Of a stretch of DNA of 64,000 nucleotides, positions 43,532 through 56,252 are shown piece after piece. Each line of letters begins with the position of its first letter. The stretch's first letter is position 1. The DNA lies in NCBI GenBank assembly GCA_039583875.1, contig CM077159.1, forward strand, positions 4,343,371-4,407,370. Direction: 5' to 3'. This stretch comes from Platanthera guangdongensis (lineage: Eukaryota > Streptophyta > Magnoliopsida > Asparagales > Orchidaceae). Position numbers and translations under genes: made by a program. Under the pieces are notes generated by a model that was given only the letters and a program-made list of their open reading frames with translations, had not been told where the DNA came from and did not search any database.

Positions 43532-45258
43532 AATACCCCCATACTTAGGCTTTTGCTATTCTAGAGCAAAAGTTTGAGGTGAATCTATAAGGAATAAAAA
43601 AAACTCTAAGTTTTGGCTATCGCTTAATCAATTATAAGAGAGATCGAAATAAATATACGGGGTGTAAGAGTTAAGTCCTAAAATTATGTAGATGATTTAA
43701 ATAGCGCAAAAGTTTTGGCCAAAAGACTTCTTGATGTAATCAAATAGAAGGCAACATTTGTAATGGTTAGATTAACGAAAATAGTTTGGAATTATAAGAA
43801 CTCTAGCTTATACGAGTGCTACTGGAAATAATGCAATTTACTAATTATGCTCTCAAAAAGATTTTTGAATTAATTCTAGAATCGTGTAATTGGCTAAGGG
43901 GGTAGTGGGTTTATGAAGAGGGTTTTGATATTTGAGGTGAGGTAATTTTTTCTCGAACTCCATTTTTTTGGATTATTAGGAAAACGAAATCTTATTTTCC
44001 TAATATGAATTTTGTTTTTCAACTTCATAAGAATTAACCCAATGTATATTTGTAGGAGTAATGAATTTTATCCTCTTACTCCCTATATAATCTTTTAAAA
44101 TTATTGGGTGCCTATGTTTACGGAACGAAATCTTGTTCCCATTGACATAGGATCTTTTAAGGATAAAATTTTTCATGCCAAGTAGGTCATGAAAAGTAAG
44201 GGGAGAAAGGAAAACTAGATTGTAATCCTAAAAATTTTTGAGAGCAACCTTAATAATTTGTACGTTCCAATTTTTTTCAGAAAGCTAAAAGTAAGTATAA
44301 TTGAATTCTATAGTCGTTATTTCCTAACATAATATACGTGCTCCTATTTATGAAAAATTAGAAGTAGTGTCTAAAACGAGTTCGCTATTTTTAACAAAGT
44401 ATAATGAATTCTTTAAAACTTAACCCCGGCTATTTAAATTTTTCAATCAATAATTAATAAACAAGTAGTGAACAAAGAATTGATCAAATTCACATATAAA
44501 TAAACTCAAAACTGAATTTTTGGATAGCAAAAAATTTAAGTATGGAATATGTAATTTATTTATTTCAAAACATTTTTTTTTTGATTTTTATAGTTTTTGT
44601 TATCATTTTTTTTTCATTTATTATCTTTTTTTGTATTTTTGTTTTTCTCAATTTGTTTGAAAAATTTTTTGTTTGAACTAATATCTTTTTTTTTTGTATT
44701 TTTTTTAAGTGAAGTTTCATTTGTTTGTTTGAACTAATATCTTTTTTTTTGTATTTTTTTTGAAACTAAATATATTTTTGTTGTTTTCTCTTTTTGTTTT
44801 TGGAAAAAAAGAAAGAAAGAGAACAAAACAGAAAAAAAAAAATTTTTGGATTTTTTCATTAAAAAAAAATTTTTTTTTTTTCATTTTAAGATGTTTTTTT
44901 AAAATTTTTTTGTATTTTTTTTTGTGCATTTTGTTTTGTTGTTATATGTATTGTTTTGTATTTTTTTGAAATGCAGAAAAAAAAATGAAGTGCAGAAAGT
45001 AAAGCATGAAAATACCCCCATACTTAAGTCCAACATTGTCCCCAATGTTGTATCATAAGTATGCGGAACATAAAGGAAATACAATATGTACAAAGAAAAG
45101 AAAGGGAAGGGGGTAGAAGATTCCCTGAAACGCGTAGGGGAGGCCGATCAGAAACCCTGCGTTTATTAGAAAAAGCAGCAAAGATAATGAGGAAGGAGCA
45201 AAAAAGATAAGCGAGGGGTGCCTCCCAGGAGCGCTTTGTTTATAGTCTTGTAGCTTGA
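43532..45258 (-). other. Athila-2 3' non-coding region with two PPT-like tracts
   Basis: The polypurine tract next to the LTR reads TAAGTATGGGGGTATT on the minus strand (43532-43547). A second exact 16-base copy lies at 45011-45026, preceded by the hairpin CAACATTGGGGACAATGTTG (45031-45050) shortly after the pol stop. Between them lies AT-rich sequence with long poly-A/T runs; Lys- or Phe-rich frames there are low-complexity artefacts. No env-like gene. Confidence 0.8.
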
Positions 45259-48200
45259 CTATTTTGGCGGGTTTATAATGTGGAGGAAAGTTATGGTTTC
45301 GCTAAAACCGATCACTGGGTCGCCTGCTATATAAGACTTTAACCGATGACCGTTTACTTTAAAAGAGCCTTTGTCCGGGTGGGAGACGAGTACGGTTCCA
45401 TAAGGAAAAACTTGTTCAACTAGGAAGGGACCGGACCATCTAGATTTTAATTTACCTAGAAAAAGCCTAAGGCGTGAATTGTAAAGAAGGACAAGATCGC
45501 CCGGAGAAAATAATTTTTGGGACTTGATTTTTCGATCGTAATATAACTTAGAGCGCTCCTTATAGAATTTATTGCTCTCATAAGCGTTCGCACGCCATTC
45601 ATCGAGCTCATTTAGTTGCAGTTTTCTATTCTGAGCGGTTAAGTTGGAGTCGAGGTTTAAGAGTTTTAAAGCCCAAAGTGCGCGATGTTCTAATTCTACG
45701 GGTAAATGGCACGCTTTGCCGTAGACTATCCGGAACGGCGTACATCCAATAGCAGTTTTGTATGCCGTCCGATACGCCCACAACGCATCGTCGAGTTTAA
45801 CGGACCAATCTTTCCTATTTAGTGAAATGGTTTTTTCTAAAATTCGCTTAATCTCTCGATTTACTACCTCGACTTGGCCACTTGTTTGCGGGTGGTAGGG
45901 GGTGGCAAGCTTGTGCGTGACTCCGTATTTAGCTAACGTCTTAGCCATAAGAGCGTTACAGAAATACGTTCCCCTATCACTAACAATTGCGCGAGGCGTG
46001 CCGAAGCGAGAAAATAATTTTTTAAGAAATATAACGACGACACGCGCATCGTTGGTGAGGAGAGCTTGCGCTTCCGCCCACCTCGATACGTAGTCGACCG
46101 CCACTAAAATATACATATTTTTGAAAGACGGAGGTAGGGGGCCAACAAAATCTATGCCCCACAAATCGAAGACTTCGCATTCTAAAAACATGTTTTGGGG
46201 CATCTCGTCGCGACGAGAGATGTTACCCGACCGCTGACAGCTATCGCATGCGCGCACAAAATTATGCGCGTCTTTGAAGAGAGTGGGCCAAAAGTAGCCC
46301 ACCTCTAGCGCCTTCCGAGCGGTCCGGTTGGCTTGATAATGCCCACCGGCTGGACCCTCGTGGCAGTGCTTAAGAATTTGTAAGCACTCCACACCCGCAA
46401 CGCATCTTCGGACTGCTTGGTCCGCGCAGATACGAAAAAGAAATGGGTCCTCCCAAAAGAAATTTTTCAAGTCAGAAAAGAATTTCTTCTTTTGATGACT
46501 AGAAAACTCTTTTGGAAGGACCCGTGCTACTAAGAAATTTACAAAGTCTGCGAACCAAGGCGAAGATGATGAATATTTATTAATGGAAAGAAGGCATTCC
46601 TCGGGGAATCTGTCATTTATTTCAGATTTGACGAGCGCTTCCGCACCCGGATTTTCTAAATGGGAGAGGTGGTCCGCCGCAAGATTTTCCGCTCCCCGCT
46701 TATCTCGGATCTCCAAATCAAACTCTTGTAGGAGGAGAATCCATCGAAGAAGGCGGGGCTTCGCATCATTTTTAGCTAATAAATATTTAAGCGCAGAGTG
46801 ATCGGTAAAAACGATAACTTTAGATAGCGTTATATACGAGCGAAACTTATCGAATACGAAAACGACGGCTAAGAGTTCCTTTTCCGTTGTCGTGTAATTT
46901 ACTTGTGCGGAAGTGAGCGTCTTGCTAGCGTAATAAATAGGATGAAAATATTTTTCTACGCGTTGGCCAAGAACGGCACCTGAGGCAATATCACTAGCGT
47001 CGCACATTATTTCGAACGGAAGGGACCAATTAGGGGCCACTAAAATTGGTGAAGAGATAAGTTTTTGTTTTATCAAATTAAAGGCGGACTCGCATTCGCT
47101 ACTAAAGATGAAACGTGATTCCTTTTCCAAGAGGTGAGTAAGCGGCTTGGTTATTTTTGAAAAGTCTTGAATGAAGCGTCGATAAAAGTCCGCATGACCT
47201 AAGAAACTCCTAATAGATTTTACGTTTGTTGGATGCGGAAGTTTTTCTATAATTTCTATCTTGGCCTTATCCACCTCTATCCCCTTAGACGAAATCATAT
47301 GGCCGAGGACCAAACCTCCTCGAACCATAAAGTTGCATTTTTCCCAATTTAAAACAAGACTTGTGTCCTCGCACCGTTGAAGGACACGATCTAAATTATG
47401 AAGGCAATCGGGAAAAGAGCGTCCGAAAACAGAAAAGTCATCCATAAAGACTTCCATAATGTCTTCTACTAGCTCGCCAAAGATCGCTAGCATACATCTT
47501 TGGAATGTAGCTGGCACGTTGCAGAGTCCAAATGGCATTCTTCGATAGGCGAAGGTGCCAAACGGGCAAGTAAAAGTTGTTTTCTCTTGATCATCGGGGG
47601 AAATGGGGATTTGGAAAAACCCCGATAAACCATCAAGAAAACAATAATACGGATGACCGGATAAACGCTCTAAAATCTGGTCTAGAAATGGCAGAGGGAA
47701 ATGGTCCTTGCGGGTGGCGTCATTAAGTTTTCTATAATCGATGCACACTCGCCAACCCGTAACAGTACGAGTTGGGACAAGCTCGTTATGCTCATTCGCC
47801 ACTACGGTAAGACCGCCCTTCTTGGGTACGACATGCACGGGACTAACACATGCACTGTCCGAGATAGGGTAGATAATTCCCGCATCTAATAACTTAATGA
47901 TTTCGGCTTTAACGACGTCTTTCATGTTTGGGTTAAGACGACGCTGCGGCTGAATCGTTTTGCGGAAATTATCGTTAAGGAAAATCTTATGGGTGCAAAA
48001 GGAGGGGCTAATCCCCTTTAAGTCAGAGATTTGCCACGCAATTGCGTGGCAATGTTTAAATAAAACTTCCAATAAATCGGAAGTCTCCGAATCACTCAAG
48101 TCCGAAGAAATGATAACGGGAAGCGTATCGCCTTTTCCCAAAAAAGCGTATTTGAGCGATGCGGGTAAGGGTTTGAGGTCTATGATGGGCGGTTCTTCTA

Positions 48201-50538
48201 GGGAGGTTTTAATTCCTATGTCTTTCTTACCAATTGGTTCGAAAGGCAAGTCTATAGACGTATCCTCATCGCAGTTGAAATTTTCGAGCGCATAAATATC
48301 GTCGTTTAAAAATACGGACTCGAAAATGGGAGAAGAACGATCTCCGAAAAAGGTATCTAAAGAATAGCAGAAATCGTCGCTCGATGACAAATTGTCCATC
48401 GAGGGATTAATAGAGAAAGTAACTTGGTCATCGCCTACTCGGAGGAGAAGGCTACCATTACTAACATCTATTAGTGCGCGGGAGGTGGCGAGAAAAGGGC
48501 GACCGAGTATTATTGGTACCTCGGCGTCCTCCTCGATATCTAAGATGACGAAGTCTACCGGGAAGGTAAACTTGTCGACTCGGACAAGGACGTCCTCCAC
48601 TACCCCGATAGGGAACTTAACCGAGCGATCCGCTAATTGGATGCGCATATTCGTAGGACTAGGAGTACCCAAACCTAAACGCGAAAAGAGCGAGAACGGC
48701 ATCAGATTAATGCTAGCCCCTAAATCAGCTAAGGCGTACTTTACTAATATATCGCCAAAAAGGCACGGGATGGAAAACCGTCCCGGGTCATTTTGTTTTG
48801 TGGGCAATTTGTTAGTAAGGGCCGCCGAGCAGACAGCATTGAGAGATACATGCGAAATATCCTCTAATTTACGTTTATTAGAAAGTAGTTCTTTTAAAAA
48901 TTTCGCATATTTGGGCATTTGCGAGATAGCCTCGCAAAAAGGAACATTAATGTGAATTTTTTTTAATAATAAAATAAATTTTTCATATTGCGCGTCCTTA
49001 CGCTCGTTATCTAATTTATGCGGATACGGAAGAGCCTTGTTTAAAATAATTTTTTCTTTTATAATAGGTAAAGACGGCGTAAGCGAAGAAAGGGGAAGAG
49101 GGGTCGGAGGTGAAATATATACCTGAGGGTCGATCCATTTTGGATCGACCACCTCCTTTCCGCTACGGAGGGTTATAGCATTGGCGTTCTCCTGCGGATT
49201 GGGCTCCGTGTTTCCCGGCAGTGCCCCGAGCGCGTGGTCGGACATCATCCTCGCCAGCTGTCCAACCTGTTGTTCGAGTGTTTTTAGCGATCCGGTGATG
49301 TTCCGGATATTTGACTCGTTGGACGCAATATGCTTCGAAAAATTTTCCTCCATCGGGGAGGGTTTCGGAAGAGGAGGAGGAGGAAGAAATCCGGGCGCAA
49401 AAGAAATAGGGGGACGCTGAGCATTATTCGGGTTGCTCCACGAGAAGTTGGGGTGATTCCTCCAACCCGGATTATAGTTATTACTATAAGGGTTGTTGTT
49501 GGGGTTGAAGGGAGGACGACCCGAATTTCCCATGAAGTCCACGAACTCTTCAGCCACGCAGACGTTAGGGGGAATAAAACAAGGTGGAGTGGAGGAGGCA
49601 TTAGACATCTCCGCCACCTGCTTTGTTAACCTTTCAACTTGAAGGGTCAAGAGAGCAGTGGCATCCACTTCAAAAAGACCAGCCGCCGGCTTTGGCCGTC
49701 CCCGGGGGACGTTCCATTGATAGGCGTTCATAGCCATCTCTTCGAATAAAGCCTGGGCGGCCTCGGGGGTTTTGTTGTTCAGAGTACCCCCGGCAGCCGC
49801 GTCAATCATTTGACTCGTCTGAAAATTCAGCCCATTATAAAAAATTTGAACTTGCAACCACGTTGGCAGCGCGTGGTGCGGGCAACGGCGGAGGAATTCC
49901 TTAAACCGTTCCCAAGTCTCGTATAGAGACTCAGGATCGTTCTGCACAAACGAAGAAATGTCCGCCCGTAACTTTGCAGTTTTTGCGGGCGGAAAGTACT
50001 TCGTTAGGAACCGTTCCGTCAACTCAGCCCACGTGGTGATACATCCTCGCGGGAGGGCATTCAACCACGCCTTGGCTTTGGACTTAAGGGAAAAAGGAAA
50101 TAAGCGCAAACGATTGGCGTCATCAGTGACGCCATTGATCTTGAAGGTGTCGCAAATCTCCAAGAAATTGGACAAGTGGACATTCGGGTCCTCATCCGGC
50201 AGTCCATCGAACTGCACGGCGTTTTGGACCATTTGAATGACACTCGACTTTATTTCAAAATTATTATTGGCCACCGCAGGGCGAACAATACTCGACCCAG
50301 AATCATCCAGGTTAGGCCGGGCATAATAAGACATAGTACGCTCGGCCGCCGGGGGAGGGTTAGGCTCGGCCGCCGGGGGAGGGTTAGGCGCGGCCATAAC
50401 TACAACAGTGGGTTCTCCGATAGATTCCTCGGGATCTAAAGAAGGATTTCGGCGTTGAGATCGAATACGCGCAAGAGAGCGTTCGATCTCAGGGTCGAAG
50501 TCAAAATCTTCAGACTCTGAGGGTTGTCCACGGGTCAT
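45259..50538 (-). CDS. Athila-2 gag-pol polyprotein, uninterrupted (1759 aa)
   Basis: One frame encodes everything needed for particle formation, reverse transcription and integration. It starts at ATG 50538 ([17 protein letters not shown]), the first ATG after the primer site. Approximate domains: N-terminal acidic/Pro region; gag 95-240 ([24 protein letters not shown]); Asn/Pro-rich linker 330-400; protease near 600 with ADLGAS; RT 830-1120 with FMDDFSVFG near 1030; RNase H from about 1175 ([17 protein letters not shown]); integrase zinc segment 1400-1436 (ending CDSCQRS), catalytic core WGIDFVGPL near 1462, SDRG near 1522 and the Glu in NREIKRIL near 1557; C-terminal [13 protein letters not shown] about 1660. 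RNase H reads [11 protein letters not shown], where relatives usually have a larger residue after DASD; I cannot say whether that matters. No chromodomain, as usual in Athila. All catalytic motifs I can check are present. Confidence 0.96.
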   Translation of the reverse strand: MTRGQPSESEDFDFDPEIERSLARIRSQRRNPSLDPEESIGEPTVVVMAAPNPPPAAEPNPPPAAERTMSYYARPNLDDSGSSIVRPAVANNNFEIKSSVIQMVQNAVQFDGLPDEDPNVHLSNFLEICDTFKINGVTDDANRLRLFPFSLKSKAKAWLNALPRGCITTWAELTERFLTKYFPPAKTAKLRADISSFVQNDPESLYETWERFKEFLRRCPHHALPTWLQVQIFYNGLNFQTSQMIDAAAGGTLNNKTPEAAQALFEEMAMNAYQWNVPRGRPKPAAGLFEVDATALLTLQVERLTKQVAEMSNASSTPPCFIPPNVCVAEEFVDFMGNSGRPPFNPNNNPYSNNYNPGWRNHPNFSWSNPNNAQRPPISFAPGFLPPPPLPKPSPMEENFSKHIASNESNIRNITGSLKTLEQQVGQLARMMSDHALGALPGNTEPNPQENANAITLRSGKEVVDPKWIDPQVYISPPTPLPLSSLTPSLPIIKEKIILNKALPYPHKLDNERKDAQYEKFILLLKKIHINVPFCEAISQMPKYAKFLKELLSNKRKLEDISHVSLNAVCSAALTNKLPTKQNDPGRFSIPCLFGDILVKYALADLGASINLMPFSLFSRLGLGTPSPTNMRIQLADRSVKFPIGVVEDVLVRVDKFTFPVDFVILDIEEDAEVPIILGRPFLATSRALIDVSNGSLLLRVGDDQVTFSINPSMDNLSSSDDFCYSLDTFFGDRSSPIFESVFLNDDIYALENFNCDEDTSIDLPFEPIGKKDIGIKTSLEEPPIIDLKPLPASLKYAFLGKGDTLPVIISSDLSDSETSDLLEVLFKHCHAIAWQISDLKGISPSFCTHKIFLNDNFRKTIQPQRRLNPNMKDVVKAEIIKLLDAGIIYPISDSACVSPVHVVPKKGGLTVVANEHNELVPTRTVTGWRVCIDYRKLNDATRKDHFPLPFLDQILERLSGHPYYCFLDGLSGFFQIPISPDDQEKTTFTCPFGTFAYRRMPFGLCNVPATFQRCMLAIFGELVEDIMEVFMDDFSVFGRSFPDCLHNLDRVLQRCEDTSLVLNWEKCNFMVRGGLVLGHMISSKGIEVDKAKIEIIEKLPHPTNVKSIRSFLGHADFYRRFIQDFSKITKPLTHLLEKESRFIFSSECESAFNLIKQKLISSPILVAPNWSLPFEIMCDASDIASGAVLGQRVEKYFHPIYYASKTLTSAQVNYTTTEKELLAVVFVFDKFRSYITLSKVIVFTDHSALKYLLAKNDAKPRLLRWILLLQEFDLEIRDKRGAENLAADHLSHLENPGAEALVKSEINDRFPEECLLSINKYSSSSPWFADFVNFLVARVLPKEFSSHQKKKFFSDLKNFFWEDPFLFRICADQAVRRCVAGVECLQILKHCHEGPAGGHYQANRTARKALEVGYFWPTLFKDAHNFVRACDSCQRSGNISRRDEMPQNMFLECEVFDLWGIDFVGPLPPSFKNMYILVAVDYVSRWAEAQALLTNDARVVVIFLKKLFSRFGTPRAIVSDRGTYFCNALMAKTLAKYGVTHKLATPYHPQTSGQVEVVNREIKRILEKTISLNRKDWSVKLDDALWAYRTAYKTAIGCTPFRIVYGKACHLPVELEHRALWALKLLNLDSNLTAQNRKLQLNELDEWRANAYESNKFYKERSKLYYDRKIKSQKLFSPGDLVLLYNSRLRLFLGKLKSRWSGPFLVEQVFPYGTVLVSHPDKGSFKVNGHRLKSYIAGDPVIGFSETITFLHIINPPK

Positions 50539-50670
50539 ACACCCAAACAAAAATAAAACAAAATAAACTTCTTTTTTTGTTTTAAAATAAAGTTTTTAGT
50601 TAGTTTTTTTTATAGAAAATAAGTAAAATTAATAGACTCCGGAATTCGAAATAGCAACTCGAAAAGAGAG

Positions 50671-50688
50671 TCCCCGGCAACGGCGCCA
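50671..50688 (-). other. Athila-2 primer binding site (tRNA-Asp)
   Basis: The plus-strand sequence TCCCCGGCAACGGCGCCA is identical to the 3' end of plant tRNA-Asp including CCA, six bases from the 5' LTR. It is a primer site, not a tRNA gene. Confidence 0.93.
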
Positions 50689-50694
50689 AAAACT

Positions 50695-53600
50695 TGATGG
50701 GCCCGCGAACAGACTCTTACTGTGGTTGGTTCGGTGAGTCGATCGCCGCGGGCTTGCTCGGGTAGGCAAGTGCACCTATCGCAAGTAGTACTCGATATTC
50801 GGGGGAATACCGAGGTCGTATTGTTCTCGGGGTCGTGTTGACTATTCTTACTCCTCCGGGAGGACTATTTTTTTACTGAAAGTAAGGTGGATTTTTTTAC
50901 TTAATAAAAGACGGAAAAGCAAAGGAGCGAAAAAACGATTTAGAAAATATTCGATGAAGGGTTAACGCTCGGCATCGAATCGGATTAAGACTAAAACAAT
51001 TTTTAATAATAAAAAGACTTAGTTTTCAAATTAATAATAAGGCAACTTGGCCGTGGAGGTTCCACAAATGTGAGCTCACCTAGCTATAGGGATATCGCTC
51101 ACCTAAACGTTAAGACTATTCGACCGAACGTTAGTCCGACGAAGGATTCCTCTTAATGCCCGCTTTACGCTAAGAACCCCGCTATTGGGTGGGGAACCCA
51201 ATCCGATAGAATTATGCTTGTCCTCTCTCGAGGGTATGCACGCAACTCTATTTACCCAGGGATGATCGGTCCATATGCACGGCCTCTCGGCTAGCTAGCA
51301 TATGGACTACGGAAATAGGGCCCACACATCGATATGTGGTCCTACGCGTCGTAAACCCAGGGTAAACCTTAAGTGCTTAAATTAAAATGAAAATAAAGAG
51401 CTTCAATTATTATAAATCATTTTAAATGTCCCAATGCTCTTCGATGCCGAGGCTAATAGCGATTAGCCACACATCGGTATGGGGACAGCTTATAATTTAG
51501 TGAGGCGCTAGTTCGAAATTAAACACTAAACGTTTATAAGGAGGGGACACAAGAAAAATAACAACATTTAGAAAACTGAAAAACTAGCTAAAACAAGAAC
51601 TCACGCACACTCCAAATTATAAATTAAAAAGGAACTAAGTTACACATAAAAGAAATTTGCATTTTTCAAATTTGCGAGTCCCACTCAAACGAGTGGGGGC
51701 GGTAAATAAAAGCTGAAAATTGCAAGTCCTACTCAAACGAGTAGGACTGAAATGAAAGCGAGTCCTACTCAAATGAGTAGGAGAAAATAAATGCGATTAC
51801 AGGGCTAAAAGGTCCGTCCATTAAACTCAAGTGAGTAGGCGGAAAAATAAAGAAAGAAAAATTACAAATCCTACTCAAACGAGTAGGCGGGAAATAAAGT
51901 CCGCCATTAAACTCAAGTGAGTAGGCGGAAAAATAAAGCAAGAAAATAACAAGTCCTACTCAAACGAGTAGGACTGAAAATGAAAACGATGCGCCATTTA
52001 ACTCTTAACGAGTAGGCGGAAATAAATGCACACAAACACACACACTCCATATGAATTTCAAGAAAGCAATAAAGCTAACATCTACACTCACACACTCTAC
52101 AAAATTGAACAAAACATAAAAGTTATACACCTACACACACACACTCTACACAATTTGAATCAAAGCATAAAAGTTATACACCTACACTCACACACACTTC
52201 ATGAAGATTAAGAAGAACAAAAGGAAATTTAGGCTCATACACTCATACACACAAATAAAAAGCAAAATGAAAGTTACCTAAAAATTAAAATTTTAACTTT
52301 TTCATGCTTAGGTTTTGCCAAAAACAAATAAAAAGAGGAAATTTCAATTTTTAGAAGACAAAAGTTTTTCAAAACAAATTAAAAACCAAAGTTTTTGGAA
52401 AATTAAAATGCCAACATTTTCATTCTTATGATGTTATGAAAGTGATAAAAAAAGGTGAAAAAGAAGATGAAAAGAACAAAAGAGGTTTTACAATCCTAAA
52501 AGAAAACTAAGTAAAAAAAAGGAACAAAATCACTTTTTAAATCTCTTTTATAAAATCATAAGAATGAAATCAAAATTCTTTCAAGAAAAAGACAAGGAGA
52601 AAAAGAGGAAAACCTAGCATACCTAAGCATGAAAACAAGTTAAAAAAAACATGTAAAGTAAATAAGTTACACTCATACACACACACACATTTCATAAAAG
52701 AAGAACTAAATGAAGAACAAAGATAAAACCAAGGATAAAAAGGAGAAGGAAAGTGGGCACAAGTGTTCATTCCAAAGCTAAATATGAAGAGAAAATCTAA
52801 CATTTTATTGATTTTTAGGAACTATTACAAGCTATTACAAGGGCTAAAGCTAAAGCAAAACAAGACATGAAATAAAAAAGGGAGAAATCTCCTTACATAG
52901 CTTTAGAAATCACGGATGCAGCCCACAAAAAGACACTAAATTGGCCCAAAAATCTGAACCCTTGGACCTTACAGAACTGGGCAATTTATAGGCAAAAAAA
53001 TTCTAAGTACACGCCCTCGGTCACGGGCGTGTAGGGGGGGCGTGACAGTACTATTCATGAAGGCGGCCGGCGATTGGACAGGAAAGTTGACTTCGGGCTG
53101 AGTTCGCAGCAGTCACGCCCCCGGTCACGGGCGTGACTCTGGGCGTGTCGGGGAGGTAGAACCGGGGGCGGGTTGCGCCGAAAGTCTTCAGCAGCATCTT
53201 GTCGGGCTAGCTGGAAAGGTCACGCCCCAGGTCACGGGCGTGACGCTGGGCGTGTCAGTTGGTGTCGACACTCGATGAATGTCGAGTGGAAAGTGTCGAG
53301 TCGAAATCGTCGAGCGGAAATTGAGTCACGCCCCATGTCACGGGCGTGACGCTGGGCGTGACTATTGGTGTCGACACTCGACGATCGTCGAGATGAATTC
53401 GTCGAGAGGAGAGGACACGGGCTTGGGTCACGCCCCGTGTCGGGTGACACGGGCGTGACCCCAGGCGTGTCAAGCTTTTACTTCAGAAATTTTGCAATTT
53501 CACGGGAAATGCAATGTCACGGCCCAGTCACGGGCGTGACCAAATTGTCACGGGCGTGTACTGCCCAATTTTGGCAGATTTTGGCATTTTTCTGAAAAAT

Positions 53601-53733
53601 AAAATAAAGCAAGTTAGTAATAAATTTACAAGAATAAAAGCATTTTATTGAACAAAAATAAGTAAAAACGACGAAAATAAATGAAAATGACTAAATTAAT
53701 GTGCATAAAAATACGTATATTTACAATACATCA
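50695..53733 (-). repeat. Athila-2 5' LTR
   Basis: 3039 bp, about 1.3% different from the 3' LTR by eye. TACTC hairpins 51679-52016, TATA 52984-52990, palindrome block 53010-53560 with CTCGACGATCGTCGAG at 53377-53392. Many differences between the two LTRs are C/T or G/A at CG sites, which fits deamination of methylated cytosine. Confidence 0.95.
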
Positions 53734-53738
53734 CTTTT

Positions 53739-56230
53739 GTACTTGTTTTCATCAAAAGGTTTCCCTTTTTCATCCTTATCCAGAGACATATTTGAGCCCA
53801 TTGGAGTCCTCATAGAGGTTGCGTTCTCCATTTCGAATTTCTTAATTAGCTCTTTGGTGAACTTGGTCTGTGAGATGAAAATTCCATCTTCAGATTGTTT
53901 CACCTGAAGCCCTAAGAAATACTTCAGCTCGCGCATACTGCTCGTTTCAAACTTCCCTTGCATAAGTTTTGAGAACTTTTTGCAGAGGTTGTCATCTTTA
54001 GAGCCAAAAATAATGTCGTCGACATAGATTTGCACTAGCAAGATCTTGCTTTTTATTTCACTAAGAAATAATGTCTTGTCTATCTTTCCCCTTGTGAACT
54101 TGTTCTCAAGTAGAAATGTAGACAGCATTTCATACCAAGCTCTAGGAGCTTGTTTCAGACCATATAAGGCCTTGTGCAGAAAATAGACATGATCAGGAAA
54201 GTTAGGATCAACGAAACCTGGGGGTTGTTCCACATACACTTCCTCCTTTATGTTACCATTTAGGAAGGCCGACTTCACGTCCATCTGATAGACGGTGAAG
54301 CCCTTGAAAGCAGCATATGCTAGGAACAACCTTATTGCCTCCAGCCTCGCCACCGGAGCATATGTCTGGTCGAAGTCGATTCCTTATTCTTGACGATAGC
54401 CTTTCGCGACGAGTCTGGCCTTATTCTTTATGATCGTCCTGTCTTCATCCATCTTGTTTCTATAGACCCATTTTGTTCCAATGATGTTCTTTCCTTTGGG
54501 TCTTGGAACCAGCATCCACACATTGCAGTGCTTGAACTGATTTAGCTCTTCTTCCATTGCCATTATCCATGATGCGTCTGAGTTTGCTTCCTCAAATTTC
54601 TTTGGTTCAACCTGTGAGAGAAAACTTAAATGAAGATTCTCATTAGTTGTACCTCTCCGAGTTCTGACACCATCCCGGGGATCTCCTATGATCTGGTCCA
54701 TGGGGTGATCCTTCAGATATCTGAGCTCTAGAGTTCTTGCATCTGGATTATCTTCAAGCACTGGAGTGATTTCTTCATCCTGGATGACTTCTTCATTTTG
54801 ATTATCAGCCTCTCCAATAGGAGTAGGAGTGGTGATCTTAATGAACTTCTCGCCTTTGTCTTCGGACGGATCATCCAGGCTAGCTTCTTTCAGCTTTTCA
54901 CCTGCCTTTTTAATGAGCACACTAGACAGATTGCTTTGCAGCAAGCTCGCCTCATCAAATACAACATGTATCGATTCTTCCACCACCAGGGTTTTTCTAT
55001 TAAATATCCTATATGCCTTACTATGGCTACTATATCCTACAAAAATACCTTCCAAGCTCTTTTCGCTGAACTTGGTGGCATGATACTTACCATTGTTAAG
55101 TACGAAGCATTTACAGCCAAAGATTCTAAAGTATGAGATTGTTGGTTTCCTGCCTTTCAGAAGTTCGTAAGGTGTCTTACTGTGGTCTTTATTTATGAGT
55201 GCTCGATTTTGCACGTGGCACGCAGTGTTGACGGCCTCAGCCCAGAAGTACTCCGGTAGTGAAGCGTCACTCAACATGGTCCTGCAGGCCTCTATGAGTG
55301 TTCTGTTTATTCTCTCAGCCACTCCATTCTGTTGTGGAGTACGAGAAGAGGAAAACTCATGAAAGATACCAAAGCTTTCACAGAATTCTGTCATGGCTAC
55401 AGATTTGAACTCTGGTCCGTTGTCACTTCTGATTTTGACTATGGAGCAGTTGTATTCATTCTGGACTTGCCTAACAAAATTAGTAAAGATGTCGAAGGTA
55501 TCTGACTTGTGTTTCAGAAAGAACACCCGTGCAAAGCGCGAGTAGTCATCAACAATTACCAATGTATAGTCATTACCTCCCAAACAGCAAATCTGCAGTG
55601 GACCAAACAAGTCCATGTGCAATAGATGGAGACATCTGTTAGAGTCTTTGCCAATAATGCTTTTAAAGGTAGCCCTTGTTTGCTTGCCTTTTACGCATGC
55701 ATGACAAGGTCCGTCTTTGACGTATTTGACATTTGGGGCATCACGTACTAAGTTCATTGAAAATAGTTTATTAATGGTTTTGAAATTAATATGTGCTACT
55801 CTCTTGTGTCATTGGTCACCAAGAGACGCACTATCTTTTGCTAAAAGACACACTGGTGTAGAGGAATCTATACAAATGAAATTTAAACAGAAAATATTCC
55901 TGCTTCGAGTGCCGGATAGAATCGTTTCCATATTGTCAACGGATTTTATCAAGCACTTATCAGCATGGAACTCAACTATGTATCCTTTATCGCAGAGTTG
56001 GCTTATGCTAATGAGATTGTGTTCCAATCCTTCGACATAGGCCACATCCGAGAAGGATACATTGCCGTTAGTAATCATACCATAGCCTCTAGTAATTCCA
56101 TGGTCTGAACCTCCAAAGATGACCTTTGGTCCGTTCACGACTGGAGTAAAGTTCTGAATGAGGCTTCTAGTCCCGGTAATATGCCGAGAGCATCCGCTGT
56201 CTAAGTAACAGATAGACGTTTTGTTAGCCT
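53739..56230 (-). pseudogene. SIRE-B pol: protease, integrase and RT (nonsense mutations)
   Basis: Minus-strand copia pol in one frame. Protease YLDSGCSRHITG near 56190-56210; GAG-pre-integrase region with LISISQLCDKGY; integrase core HMDLFGPLQ (about 55600), SDNGPEF (about 55415) and NGVAERINRTLIE (about 55300); C-terminal FVGYSSHSKAYR; RT KARLVAKGY (54395), [11 protein letters not shown] (54270) and [10 protein letters not shown] (about 54020). Stops: TGA at 55809-55811 where Trp is expected, and TAA at 54384-54386 where Glu is usual. RT is cut at 53738 by Athila-2 and resumes at 40486. Between the gag stop and protease are three in-frame stops within about 30 bases. Confidence 0.93.
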
Positions 56231-56252
56231 TTGGACATCCCTACAATCATAA

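Larger units (their letters stand above)
40492..53733 (-). mobile_element. Athila-2: complete Ty3/gypsy Athila element with intact gag-pol
   Basis: A minus-strand element inserted in SIRE-B between RT and RNase H with a perfect TSD ctttt (40487-40491 and 53734-53738). LTRs are 3040 bp (40492-43531) and 3039 bp (50695-53733), differing at roughly 40 positions by eye. It has a perfect tRNA-Asp primer site, a 1759-codon gag-pol, a 1.7-kb AT-rich 3' non-coding region and a polypurine tract. No env-like gene. It is the innermost and one of the two youngest insertions, and the only element here with a full coding capacity for its core proteins. Confidence 0.96.

Noticed and set aside
44717..44969. 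Lys- and Phe-rich frames near 44.7-45.0 kb as an Athila env-like gene
   Set aside because: They arise from poly-A/T runs in the non-coding 3' region and are not kept in Athila-1.
50671..50688. tRNA-Asp gene fragment
   Set aside because: Only the 18-nt 3' end matches, exactly where an Athila primer binding site should be; there is no tRNA body.
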